NCBI GenBank assembly: GCA_002394605.1 | Contig: DGUI01000028.1 | Location: 1-18,865, forward strand | Source: Mageeibacillus sp. UBA4314 | Lineage (GTDB): Bacteria > Bacillota > Clostridia > Saccharofermentanales > Saccharofermentanaceae | Direction of reading: 5' to 3' | Length of the DNA stretch: 18,865 nucleotides | Part shown: positions 1-6,937 of the stretch, one piece after another | Layout of the letters: each line of letters opens with the position of its first letter | Position numbering within the stretch: the stretch's first letter is position 1 | Program-made: the position numbers and the translations under genes | The notes under the pieces: generated by a model | Seen by the model: the letters and a program-made list of their open reading frames with translations, nothing else | Told to the model about the DNA's origin: nothing | Databases searched by the model: none

Positions 1-401
1 GCGTATATGAGACTCCCGGCGGAACTCTCCTCTTTGCAGCTCACAGAGAGCTCGAGCTCCTCACAGTTGAGCGTGACACTATCCACTACAAGGATCTCGT
101 TGCACAGAAGTTTGCTGAACTCGTTTACTACGGACAGTGGTTCCACCCTCTCCGCGAGGCCCTCTCCGCTTTCGTAGATGAGACACAGAAGGTTGTTACA
201 GGTGAAGTCAAGATGAAGCTCTACAAGGGCAACTGCACACCTGCAGGAACAAAGTCTCCTTACTCACTCTATGATCCTGAGATCGCTACATTTGAGGCTG
301 ACGATGTTTACAACCAGGCTGATGCAGGCGGATTCATCAACTGTTTCGGTCTCCCCATGAAGGTCAATGCCAAGATGAAGCAGAAGAACGGACTTCTTTG
401 A
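1..401 (+). CDS. argG: Argininosuccinate synthase, C-terminal part (5' end outside window)
   Basis: This cytoplasmic enzyme joins citrulline and aspartate with ATP to give argininosuccinate, the penultimate step of arginine synthesis. The reading frame enters at base 3 and gives 132 residues ending in TGA. The family is recognised from the C-terminal run containing YETPGGTLLFAAHRELE, then KDLVAQKFAELVYYGQWF, and the tail motif KLYKGNC followed by SLYDPEIATF. The N-terminal ATP-binding part lies outside the window. Two small acetyltransferase genes and argH follow on the same strand, so this is an arginine biosynthesis block. A hairpin lies just downstream. The assignment rests on long conserved strings and on argH nearby. 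Confidence 0.95.
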   Translation, partial: VYETPGGTLLFAAHRELELLTVERDTIHYKDLVAQKFAELVYYGQWFHPLREALSAFVDETQKVVTGEVKMKLYKGNCTPAGTKSPYSLYDPEIATFEADDVYNQADAGGFINCFGLPMKVNAKMKQKNGLL

Positions 402-425
402 TCTAACGTCTTTGTTTGAATGAAC

Positions 426-457
426 AACGGCTGTCTCTGATCAATGAGGCAGCCGTT
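426..457 (+). terminator. Hairpin downstream of argG (weak terminator or mRNA processing/attenuation element)
   Basis: The arms are AACGGCTGTCTC (426-437) and GAGGCAGCCGTT (446-457). They pair over 12 bp with one G-T wobble around an 8-base loop. The stem is GC-rich and stable, but the downstream bases are ACTATTTGGAGG, not a T-run. It therefore does not look like a full intrinsic terminator. It sits directly before the ribosome site of the next gene, so partial termination or protection of the argG 3' end is possible. The function is inferred. Confidence 0.45.
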
Positions 458-474
458 ACTATTTGGAGGTATAT

Positions 475-894
475 ATGGAACCGGTGTTTACAGACATGAT
501 AACAGCAGAAGAATACATGGAATTCAGGAAAGCAGCCGGCTGGTCCCTCTTCCCTTTGGAACAAGCTCAGGCTGGCCTTAGCAACTCGTATATCTTCTGC
601 CTGCGCATTGATGACAACCCAATAGGATTGGGACGTATCGTCTGGGATCACGGATATGTTGTTTATATCGCAGATGTCATTGTCCTGCCTGAATACCAGG
701 GCAACGGGTACGGCCGTATGATAATGGAGAAGATGATGTCTGCTATCAGGAGCTGGCTCAAACCGGGATACAAAGTGATGGTATCTTTATTGTCTGCACA
801 GGGCAAAGAGGATTTCTATGTCAGGTTCGGCTTTGACAAGAGACCTTCCGACAGGTTTGGCTGCGGTATGTGCCAGTGGATAAGTGCAGACTGA
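475..894 (+). CDS. GNAT-family N-acetyltransferase (139 aa)
   Basis: This is a small single-domain acetyl-CoA-dependent acetyltransferase whose substrate cannot be read from sequence. The acetyl-CoA loop (motif A) is clear at residues 68-81 (VIVLPEYQGNGYGR). It is followed by the helix MIMEKMMSAI and a C-terminal FYVRFGF segment (114-120), typical of GNAT motif B. A TTG at 463 is also in frame, but the ATG at 475 is preferred because GGAGG (465-469) lies 5 bases upstream of it. The gene sits 73 bases after argG and 22 bases before a second GNAT gene. General GNATs of this kind modify antibiotics, amines or proteins. An arginine-pathway role is only suggested by position. Confidence 0.88.
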   Translation: MEPVFTDMITAEEYMEFRKAAGWSLFPLEQAQAGLSNSYIFCLRIDDNPIGLGRIVWDHGYVVYIADVIVLPEYQGNGYGRMIMEKMMSAIRSWLKPGYKVMVSLLSAQGKEDFYVRFGFDKRPSDRFGCGMCQWISAD

Positions 895-916
895 GGAGAA
901 TGTGAGGTGTGCTGCA

Positions 917-1375
917 ATGGAGATTAAATACAGGTTAATGACGATAGAAGACTATAAGCAGGCTTATGATCTGTGGATACTATGCGGAAACGGCTTAAAC
1001 GATAAGGATGATTCGGAGGAAGGCATCGATAAGTACCTGAAGCGTAATCCCAATACATCTTTCGTGGCAACTTGTGATAACATTGTAGTTGGTGTGATAC
1101 TATGTGGTCATGACGGAAGGCGCGGCATCATACAGCATGCCTGCGTATCCCCTGACTACAGGCGTTACGGCATTGGTTCAAAGCTCGTTGAGCTTGCTCT
1201 TGGAGCACTTAAGGACGAAGGCATCAACAAGGTGCTCCTGGTTGCTTTCAAGAAGAACGAAGACGGCAACGCATTCTGGGAATCACAGGGATTTACTCTC
1301 CGTGAGGACCTTAATTACCGGAACAAAGCACTTGCCGAGATGGTAAGGATCGATCCGGACTACGTAAAGGAGTAA
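917..1375 (+). CDS. GNAT-family N-acetyltransferase next to argH (152 aa)
   Basis: This is a single-domain GNAT protein. The acetyl-CoA loop is visible at residues 77-90 (VSPDYRRYGIGSKL), with a preceding beta-strand IIQHAC and a C-terminal NAFWESQGF motif (118-126). An in-frame GTG at 884 would overlap the previous gene. The ATG at 917 is preferred because GAGGTG at 904-909 is a usable ribosome site and the GNAT fold begins at MEIKYRLMTIEDY. The stop codon is 4 bases before argH, so the two are surely co-transcribed. Short GNATs act as N-acetylglutamate synthase in some bacteria, and in some marine gammaproteobacteria that activity is a domain fused to ArgH. This gene is therefore a plausible, unproven candidate for the first step of arginine synthesis. 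Alternatively it is a YpeA-like acetyltransferase of other function. Confidence 0.87.
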   Translation: MEIKYRLMTIEDYKQAYDLWILCGNGLNDKDDSEEGIDKYLKRNPNTSFVATCDNIVVGVILCGHDGRRGIIQHACVSPDYRRYGIGSKLVELALGALKDEGINKVLLVAFKKNEDGNAFWESQGFTLREDLNYRNKALAEMVRIDPDYVKE

Positions 1376-1379
1376 ACAT

Positions 1380-2741
1380 ATGGCTAAGAAGATGTGGGCT
1401 GGCAGATTTGAGAAGGCAACGGACGAGGCAGTTAATGATTTTAACTCCTCCCTCCCCTTTGACTGCAGGATGTACAGACAGGATATCGAGGGATCGGTCG
1501 CGCACAGCAAGATGCTGGCAAAGCAGGGCATCATAAGTCAGGAAGATGCCGATAAGATCAGGGAAGGTCTGCTGTCGATCATGGAAGACATTGATTCCGG
1601 CAAGCTTACTTTCGACTCGGATGCGGAAGACATCCACATGTTCATCGAAGAGGAACTGACTAACCGTATCGGTGATGCCGGCAAGAGGCTTCACACAGGA
1701 AGGAGCCGTAACGACCAGGTCGCATTGGATCAGCGTCTGTATGCAGTTGATGAGGCCAATGAGATCATGAGCCTTATCGGAGAATTGAGAGATACTCTTA
1801 TCGATATCGCCAAGGATAACCTCACGACATACATGCCCGGCTACACTCACCTTCAGAGGGCTCAGCCTATTACTTTCGCTCACTATCTGACCGCATATAT
1901 CGAGATGTTCGGACGTGACATGTCAAGACTTGAAGAGGCGATAAACAGGACTAACGTGTCTCCTCTCGGTTCAGGAGCACTTGCCGGAACGACTTATCCC
2001 CTCGACCGTGAGTTCGTTGCTGACGAGCTTGGCATGGATTCAGTTACAAAGTGCTCGCTTGACGGTGTTGCCGACAGAGACTGGGCGATCGAGATGTCTT
2101 CGTTTGCGTCCATACTCATGATGCACTTATCAAGGCTCTCCGAGGAGATCATCCTCTACTCTTCACAGGAATTCAAGTTCATAGAATTAGATGATGCTTA
2201 TTCCACGGGATCATCCATGATGCCTCAGAAGAAGAACCCTGACGTAGCTGAGCTTACGCGCGGCAAGACAGGCCGTGTATACGGTGACCTTATCTCCCTC
2301 CTCGTTACGATGAAGGGACTCCCCCTGACTTATAACAAGGATATGCAGGAAGTTCAGGAAGCACTTTTCGATGTTGTTGACACCATTAAGGGCGTACTTG
2401 TTCCCTTCACCGGCATGATCAGGACAATGACGATAAGGAAAGACAACATGGAAGCTGCTGCTTTGGGTGGTTTTACTAACGCTACTGACCTGGCAGACTA
2501 TCTCGTGCGCAAGGGCATCCCCTTCAGGAGCACACATGAGATCTCCGGAAAGCTCGTTCATTACTGTATCGAGAACGGCACGACCCTCGAGAAGCTCTCG
2601 CTTGATGAATTCAGGCAGTTCTCAGACCTGATCGATGAGGATGTATACGATGCGATCTCACTTGAGACATGCGTTAATAAGAGGACACTGATTGGTGGTC
2701 CTGCACCTGAGACAGTCAAGAGTTATCTCGACAGTCTCTGA
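1380..2741 (+). CDS. argH: Argininosuccinate lyase
   Basis: This cytoplasmic enzyme splits argininosuccinate into arginine and fumarate, the last step of arginine synthesis. The full-length 453 residues match the usual family size. Visible landmarks are the N-terminal MWAGRF (5-10), HTGRSRNDQ (105-113), GYTHLQRAQP (154-163) with the conserved Thr-His pair, and the fumarase/aspartase superfamily signature GSSMMPQKKNPD (277-288), which carries the catalytic serine loop. The ATG follows AAGGAG by 6 bases, and that site overlaps the end of the upstream GNAT gene. The gene is convergent with the ABC exporter, with only 2 bases between the stop codons. No key residue appears lost. Confidence 0.97.
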   Translation: MAKKMWAGRFEKATDEAVNDFNSSLPFDCRMYRQDIEGSVAHSKMLAKQGIISQEDADKIREGLLSIMEDIDSGKLTFDSDAEDIHMFIEEELTNRIGDAGKRLHTGRSRNDQVALDQRLYAVDEANEIMSLIGELRDTLIDIAKDNLTTYMPGYTHLQRAQPITFAHYLTAYIEMFGRDMSRLEEAINRTNVSPLGSGALAGTTYPLDREFVADELGMDSVTKCSLDGVADRDWAIEMSSFASILMMHLSRLSEEIILYSSQEFKFIELDDAYSTGSSMMPQKKNPDVAELTRGKTGRVYGDLISLLVTMKGLPLTYNKDMQEVQEALFDVVDTIKGVLVPFTGMIRTMTIRKDNMEAAALGGFTNATDLADYLVRKGIPFRSTHEISGKLVHYCIENGTTLEKLSLDEFRQFSDLIDEDVYDAISLETCVNKRTLIGGPAPETVKSYLDSL

Positions 2742-2766
2742 TATCATTCTTCGTGAGCGATCACAG

Positions 2767-2803
2767 CCCCTGTCAGATCGATATCGGCAGGGGTTTCATT
2801 TTT
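2767..2803 (+). terminator. Intrinsic terminator of argH, embedded in the 3' end of the opposing gene
   Basis: The arms CCCCTGTC (2767-2774) and GGCAGGGG (2786-2793) form an 8-bp stem with one wobble. The apex can pair further (GAT/ATC, 2776-2778 with 2783-2785). The T-rich tract TTTCATTTTT follows at 2794-2803. On the plus strand this is a canonical Rho-independent terminator about 25 bases after the argH stop. On the minus strand no T-run follows, so it acts in one direction only. The bases also encode the last residues of the exporter. Confidence 0.8.
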
Positions 2804-3868
2804 GTTGAACTGCGTCTCATAGAGTTCCTGATATACACCGCCTGCCCTGACAAGTTCCTTATGCGTTCCGCGTTCAGCGATCGTACCGTCCTTGATGACG
2901 ATGATCTCATCAGCTGCAAGGATAGTCGATAATCTGTGGGCGATCAGTATGCTCGTCTTGGACCTTATGATCGGATCGATCGCCTCCTGTATCTTATTCT
3001 CTGAAATGGAATCGAGTGCTGATGTAGCCTCGTCGAAAATGAATACAGTCGGATCTTTGAGAAGTATCCTTGCGATCGATATCCTCTGCTTCTCTCCGCC
3101 GGACAGCTTAAGACCGCGGTTACCGACCATCGTATCGAGCCCCTTCTCCTGATCCATGACAAAATCATAGATATTTGCCTTGCGGCAAGCTTCGATCATC
3201 TCTTCATCCGTGGCATCTTCCTTTACATACAGAAGATTATCGCGGATCGTACCGTTAAAGAGATACGTCTCCTGCGACACGATGCCGATCATGTTGCGGA
3301 GTTCTGAGAGGCACAGTTCCCTGACATCAACGCCGTCAACTGAAACTGATCCGCCAATTACATCATAGAGCCTGGGGATGAGGTTGATTATAGTGCTCTT
3401 GCCTGAACCTGAAGGTCCGACTATCGCAATGCTCTTGCCGGGCTTGAGCTCAAAGCTGATATCCTTGAGGATGGGTCTCTCAGGCTCATAATGGAAATTT
3501 ACATGATCGAATACAATGTTGCCTTCAGGCTTATCAATGTGCTTAGGCTGACTGATCTCCTCGATCTCCGACTTCATGTCAAGATACTCGAATATCCTTG
3601 TAAACAGAGCCATGGAACGCATCCAGTCGACCTGCACGTTGAGCAGGCTGTTGACAGGTCCGTACATCCTCGTAAGGAGTGCGACCATAACGCTGATGTC
3701 ACCTACCGTTATCGTCGAATCATACTTCATTATGAGCAGTCCGCCAGCGAGATAGAGCAGCATCGGTCCTATATTCGTAAATGTCGAGATAACGACGAAG
3801 AACCATCTTCCTGCCATACTCTGCTTGATGTTAAGGCCTATCATCCTTCGGTTGGCGTGCCTGTACCT

Positions 3869-3871
3869 CTA
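3869..3871 (-). other. In-frame amber (TAG) codon inside the ABC exporter
   Basis: The plus strand reads CTA, so the minus strand reads TAG, between GAA-TAC and AGG-TAC. Upstream and downstream exporter sequence lies in the same frame with exactly 8 sense codons between the TAG and the next ATG. This TAG is the only one at the end of, or inside, any protein-coding frame accepted in this window. Confidence 0.9.
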
Positions 3872-4611
3872 GTATTCATATGCTTCTCTTCCGAAAAGCT
3901 TAACCAGCAGCTGACCGCTTACTGACAGCGTCTCATTAAGGATGCCGTTTATCTGATCGTTCTTCTCCTGTGCCTTCTGGGTAAGAGACCACCTGGTCTG
4001 TCCTGCCTTTCGTGTGGGGATCGCAAAGAGCGGCACGATGATGATACCGATCGTAGCAAGGACCCAGTTGCGCTGATACATCGCAACGAGGGCAACTATG
4101 AGCGTTATGGAATTAGATAGAATGCTCGTGAAGGTGTTTGTTATTACTTTCTCGACTCCGTCGATGTCAGATGTCATCCTCGTGATGATGTCGCCCTGAT
4201 TGTTCGATGTGTAGAACCTCTGGCTCATCTTCTGGAGATGTCTGAACATCTGGTTGCGCATATCGTATGTTATGTGCTGGGCGATCCATGTATTGATGAA
4301 GCTTTGGCCCACACCGACAAGGCTGGAGCCAAGGGTCAGTCCGAACGACAGGAGAACATAGAACAGCAATGTCTTAAAATCCTGCTTGATGAGTCCGTCA
4401 TCTATGATCTTACCCGTCAGGATCGACGGCATCGTATTAAGACCTGCGGTAATTCCTATCAGGACAACAACAATGAACAGCTGGACTTTGTATGGTTTAA
4501 GATAAGAGAAAACGCGCTTAAGAAGAGCCTTGGTGACCTTGGGCGCATTCGCCTTCTCTTCGGGCGACATGTAATTGCTGCGCCCCATTCCGCCTCCCAT
4601 TCCGGGCGGCA

Positions 4612-5346
4612 TCAGTCAGAATACCCCGCCAGGAATTCTTTGGTCCTGTCCATCTTGGGGTTATTGATCAGATCTGCTGCAGGGCCTTCCTCCACTATCA
4701 CGCCCTCATCCATAAATATGATCCTGTCTGCAACGTCCCTTGCAAAGCTCATCTCATGAGTAACGATGACCATCGTCATCTTCTCCCTCGCAAGTTCCCT
4801 GATTACGCTCAGGACACCTGCAGTAAGCTCCGGATCGAGCGCCGATGTAGGCTCATCGAAGAACAATATGTCAGGGCTCGTGGCAAGCGCTCTTGCTATG
4901 CTGACGCGCTGCTGCTGGCCGCCTGAGAGATTACACGGGTAAGTATTTCCCTTATTTGCAAGTCCCATCTTCTCAAGAAGAGCATCACATATCTTGTTTG
5001 CTTCATCCTTTGACTTCTTGTGGACGCTGACAAGAGCTTCAGTGATATTCCTTCTGACAGAGAAATGCGGAAAGAGATTAAAGTTCTGAAACACCAGACC
5101 GAACTTGCCTCTTATCTCTGAGAGCGACTTTTTATTGTTATAATCGATATCCATCCCGCCGATCGTGATCTTGCCGGAATCGATCTTCTCAAGAGTCGTG
5201 GCACATCTGAGAAGCGTTGATTTACCGCCGCCTGAAGGTCCGATAACTGCAACGACTTCACCTTCATCGACATGCATGGTTATACCCTTAAGGACCTTAA
5301 GCTCGCCAAAAGATTTGTATATGTCGTTTATCTCAAGAACGCTCAT
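4612..5346 (-). CDS. Polar amino-acid ABC transporter, ATP-binding subunit (GlnQ/ArtP type)
   Basis: This is the cytoplasmic ATPase that powers an amino-acid importer with the permease and binding lipoprotein encoded just upstream. In its 244 residues the motifs are Walker A GPSGGGKST (36-44), Q-loop Gln87 in FQNFNLFPH, signature LSGGQQQR (140-147), Walker B ILFFDEP (160-166) and switch histidine in VTHEMSF (His197). The FQNFNLFPH string and the 240-odd length are characteristic of the polar amino-acid subfamily. The ribosome site AAGGAGG overlaps the TAA stop of the permease. The gene's own TGA shares a base with the exporter ATG (TGATG), suggesting translational coupling. The exact amino-acid substrate cannot be told from the ATPase. 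Confidence 0.93.
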   Translation of the reverse strand: MSVLEINDIYKSFGELKVLKGITMHVDEGEVVAVIGPSGGGKSTLLRCATTLEKIDSGKITIGGMDIDYNNKKSLSEIRGKFGLVFQNFNLFPHFSVRRNITEALVSVHKKSKDEANKICDALLEKMGLANKGNTYPCNLSGGQQQRVSIARALATSPDILFFDEPTSALDPELTAGVLSVIRELAREKMTMVIVTHEMSFARDVADRIIFMDEGVIVEEGPAADLINNPKMDRTKEFLAGYSD

Positions 5347-5359
5347 CTTCCGCTCCTCC

Positions 5360-6037
5360 TTAAGAATAATAGCTCATCGATCTCTCGACCCTGTTCATGA
5401 TGATCTCTACCAGACCGTTAGCGATATAGTAGAATACACCTGCTGCAATGAACGGCATGACAGACACCTGCGAAGAAGCGAGGTTCTTGGCAACCGTAAA
5501 CATCTCAGTTACGGCCAGCACCTGCGCAAGTGATGTATCCTTTACAAGTGTTATGACTTCATTGGTCACAGCGGGCAGAACACGCTTCACTGCCTGAGGA
5601 AGGATGATCTTGAAATATGTCTGCATCTTCGTAAATCCGAGCACCTGTGCAGCCTCATACTGTCCCTTTGGCATCGATTGGATACCGCCTCTGAATATTT
5701 CCGCGAAATAAGCGGCATAATTTAAAGAGAAACCGATAATCGATGCGATGAAACGGTAATTAAAAGGCCCTATCTCTATACTGCCGGTAGAGATCCCGAA
5801 AATATAGTAAGGGCCAAAATATACGAGCAGGAGCTGGAGCATCAGAGGCGTACCTCTCATGATGGAAATGTAGATCCTGACAACTGAACTGACGATCACA
5901 TTCTTTGCCATCCTGCCCCTGGCAACGATAAGTCCTAAAGGTATGGAGAACAACAATGTAAAAAGGAAGATCCCAAAAGTAAACTGAAATCCTTCGAACA
6001 GCTGTTTGATAGTTGACAGAATAACCGACCAGTCCAA
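5360..6037 (-). CDS. Polar amino-acid ABC transporter, permease subunit
   Basis: This is an inner-membrane channel subunit of the His/Glu/Gln/Arg-type importer. Several hydrophobic spans are visible, and the EAA loop that docks the ATPase reads QYEAAQVLGFTKMQTYFKI (about residues 127-145). The earlier conserved segment SIMRGTPLMLQLLLVY is typical of the HisM/GlnP family. An upstream TTG at 6052 lies in the T-run of a hairpin and has no ribosome site. The TTG at 6037 is preferred because GGGAG (6050-6046) precedes it by 8 bases, and it yields MDWSVILSTIKQ, a common family start (225 aa). One permease gene implies a homodimer. The next gene is its ATPase, 13 bases on. Confidence 0.9.
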   Translation of the reverse strand: MDWSVILSTIKQLFEGFQFTFGIFLFTLLFSIPLGLIVARGRMAKNVIVSSVVRIYISIMRGTPLMLQLLLVYFGPYYIFGISTGSIEIGPFNYRFIASIIGFSLNYAAYFAEIFRGGIQSMPKGQYEAAQVLGFTKMQTYFKIILPQAVKRVLPAVTNEVITLVKDTSLAQVLAVTEMFTVAKNLASSQVSVMPFIAAGVFYYIANGLVEIIMNRVERSMSYYS

Positions 6038-6050
6038 TGTAGATACTCCC

Positions 6051-6088
6051 AATAAAAAACGGTGGTATGGAACAAAGCCACACCACCG
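6051..6088 (-). terminator. Intrinsic terminator between the binding-protein gene and the permease gene
   Basis: Arms 6078-6088 and 6060-6070 (minus strand CGGTGGTGTGG and CCATACCACCG) pair over 11 positions with one mismatch around a 7-base loop. TTTTTTATT follows at 6059-6051 on the minus strand. This is a strong Rho-independent terminator shape placed inside a transporter operon. It would let most transcripts end after the binding protein and allow limited readthrough into the permease and ATPase genes. Confidence 0.8.
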
Positions 6089-6123
6089 ATGATTATAACA
6101 TTATGATCAGTCCAAAGATATAA

Positions 6124-6897
6124 TTATTTGACCTTTGTTACATCGGAACCGAACCACTTGTTGGAGATGGATGCGAGAGTTCCGTCAGCTGCCATTTCGT
6201 CCAGAACCTTCTGAACGGAATCGCGGAGTTCAGAGTTGCCGAGCTTGAATCCTACACCGTATGTCTCGCTTGCTACGATCTCGTCAAGAACTGTAAAATC
6301 CTTGCCGGAAGTCTTGATCTCGTAACGGGCAACGACCTCGTCCATAACGATGGCATCAACGCTGCCGGTCTCAAGCTCCATCATGGCATTGAGGTATGTA
6401 TCAACCTGGATGAGTTCAGCAAAAGAAGCCTTGAGATCGGCCTTCTCCTCGATTGCGGCAAGTCCTGATGAATCCTTCTGAACGGCAACCTTCTTGCCGG
6501 AAAGATCAGCAAGTGTCTTAATGGATGAACCATTCTTGACTACAACTACCTGGTCATTCTCCATATAAGGCTTTGTCCAAGTGTACTTATCTTCTCTTCC
6601 GCTGATCGTAAAACCGTTCCAGATGCAGTCGATGTTGCCTGATTCGAGTTCCTGGTCCTTGGAATCCCATGCAATAGGCTGTGCCTTGTACTCGAGGTTG
6701 AGCCTCTTTGCAGCTTCCTGTGCAAGATCAAGGTCAAAACCGACATAAGAACCATCAGTATCAACGAATCCCATGGGAGGGAATTCGGAATCAAAACCGA
6801 CAGTAAATGTCTTCTTGGCGTCGCTCTTTGCAGAACAACCTCCAATAACTCCAAGCACTGAAACAAGTGCCAACGCTGCAGCGATAAACTTCTTCAT
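6124..6897 (-). CDS. Amino-acid ABC transporter substrate-binding lipoprotein
   Basis: This is a surface-anchored solute-binding protein of family 3 (257 aa) that delivers an amino acid to the permease and ATPase downstream. A lipoprotein signal peptide is visible: MKKF, a hydrophobic stretch, then lipobox IGGC with Cys21. The mature part has FTVGFDSEFPPMGF (31-44), GFDLDLAQEAAKRL (53-66), the ligand-carboxylate arginine in GFTISGRED (Arg101), and an acidic residue in VMDE (Asp186), all usual for this family. The ATG at 6897 is preferred over an in-frame TTG at 6912 because GGAGG (6910-6906) precedes it by 8 bases. It starts only 33 bases after the UPF0210 gene with no terminator between. Substrate is probably a polar or charged amino acid; the exact one is not inferable. 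Confidence 0.93.
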   Translation of the reverse strand: MKKFIAAALALVSVLGVIGGCSAKSDAKKTFTVGFDSEFPPMGFVDTDGSYVGFDLDLAQEAAKRLNLEYKAQPIAWDSKDQELESGNIDCIWNGFTISGREDKYTWTKPYMENDQVVVVKNGSSIKTLADLSGKKVAVQKDSSGLAAIEEKADLKASFAELIQVDTYLNAMMELETGSVDAIVMDEVVARYEIKTSGKDFTVLDEIVASETYGVGFKLGNSELRDSVQKVLDEMAADGTLASISNKWFGSDVTKVK

Positions 6898-6920
6898 AAA
6901 AAAGTCCTCCAAAATATATT

Positions 6921-6937
6921 GAATTAATAATTAATTC
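6921..6937. repeat. Perfect AT-rich 17-bp palindrome upstream of the binding-protein gene
   Basis: GAATTAAT-A-ATTAATTC has two 8-base arms around one central base. It overlaps the stop codon of the UPF0210 gene and ends 11 bases before the ribosome site of the binding-protein gene. It is too AT-rich for a good terminator stem. It could be an operator for a dimeric regulator or a chance AT palindrome. Confidence 0.45.

Larger units (their letters stand above)
2744..4612 (-). pseudogene. ABC exporter (fused membrane and ATPase domains) interrupted by one in-frame TAG
   Basis: Read through, this is a 622-codon type-I ABC exporter half-transporter of the MdlB/MsbA/LmrA kind. The N-terminal membrane domain starts MPPGMGGGMGR. 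The C-terminal nucleotide-binding domain has Walker A GPSGSGKST (399-407), LSGGEKQR (503-510) and Walker B VFIFDEA (523-529). Codon 248 is TAG (3871-3869) in the segment KLFGREAYEY-stop-RYRHANRR, which lies in the cytoplasmic loop of the membrane domain. The frame is intact on both sides, so this is a nonsense change and not a frameshift. Homologous segments often have Glu here (family memory), which would be a GAG to TAG change. The downstream ATG at 3844 has no convincing ribosome site. The start overlaps the upstream ATPase stop (TGATG). The rest of the gene shows no decay, so the change is recent, suppressed, recoded or an assembly error. Exported substrate: unknown. Confidence 0.85.

Noticed and set aside
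1311..1883. A 190-residue minus-strand open frame across argH
   Set aside because: It overlaps strongly conserved argH coding sequence, has no domain, and has no ribosome site. It is a shadow of argH.
2709..2738. Hairpin GAGACAGTC/GACAGTCTC as a terminator for the minus-strand exporter
   Set aside because: On the minus strand it is followed by AGGTGCAGG, with no T-run, and it is part of argH coding sequence. It was kept only as a note in the convergent-gene finding.
3842..3844. Independent start for a separate ATPase half of the exporter
   Set aside because: The ATG has only AGG immediately upstream, too close for use as a ribosome site, and it begins in mid-membrane-domain. A single interrupted gene fits better than two genes.
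3491..3925. A 144-residue plus-strand open frame antisense to the exporter
   Set aside because: The composition is shadow-like. It happens to cover the TAG site, but there is no independent support for a gene.
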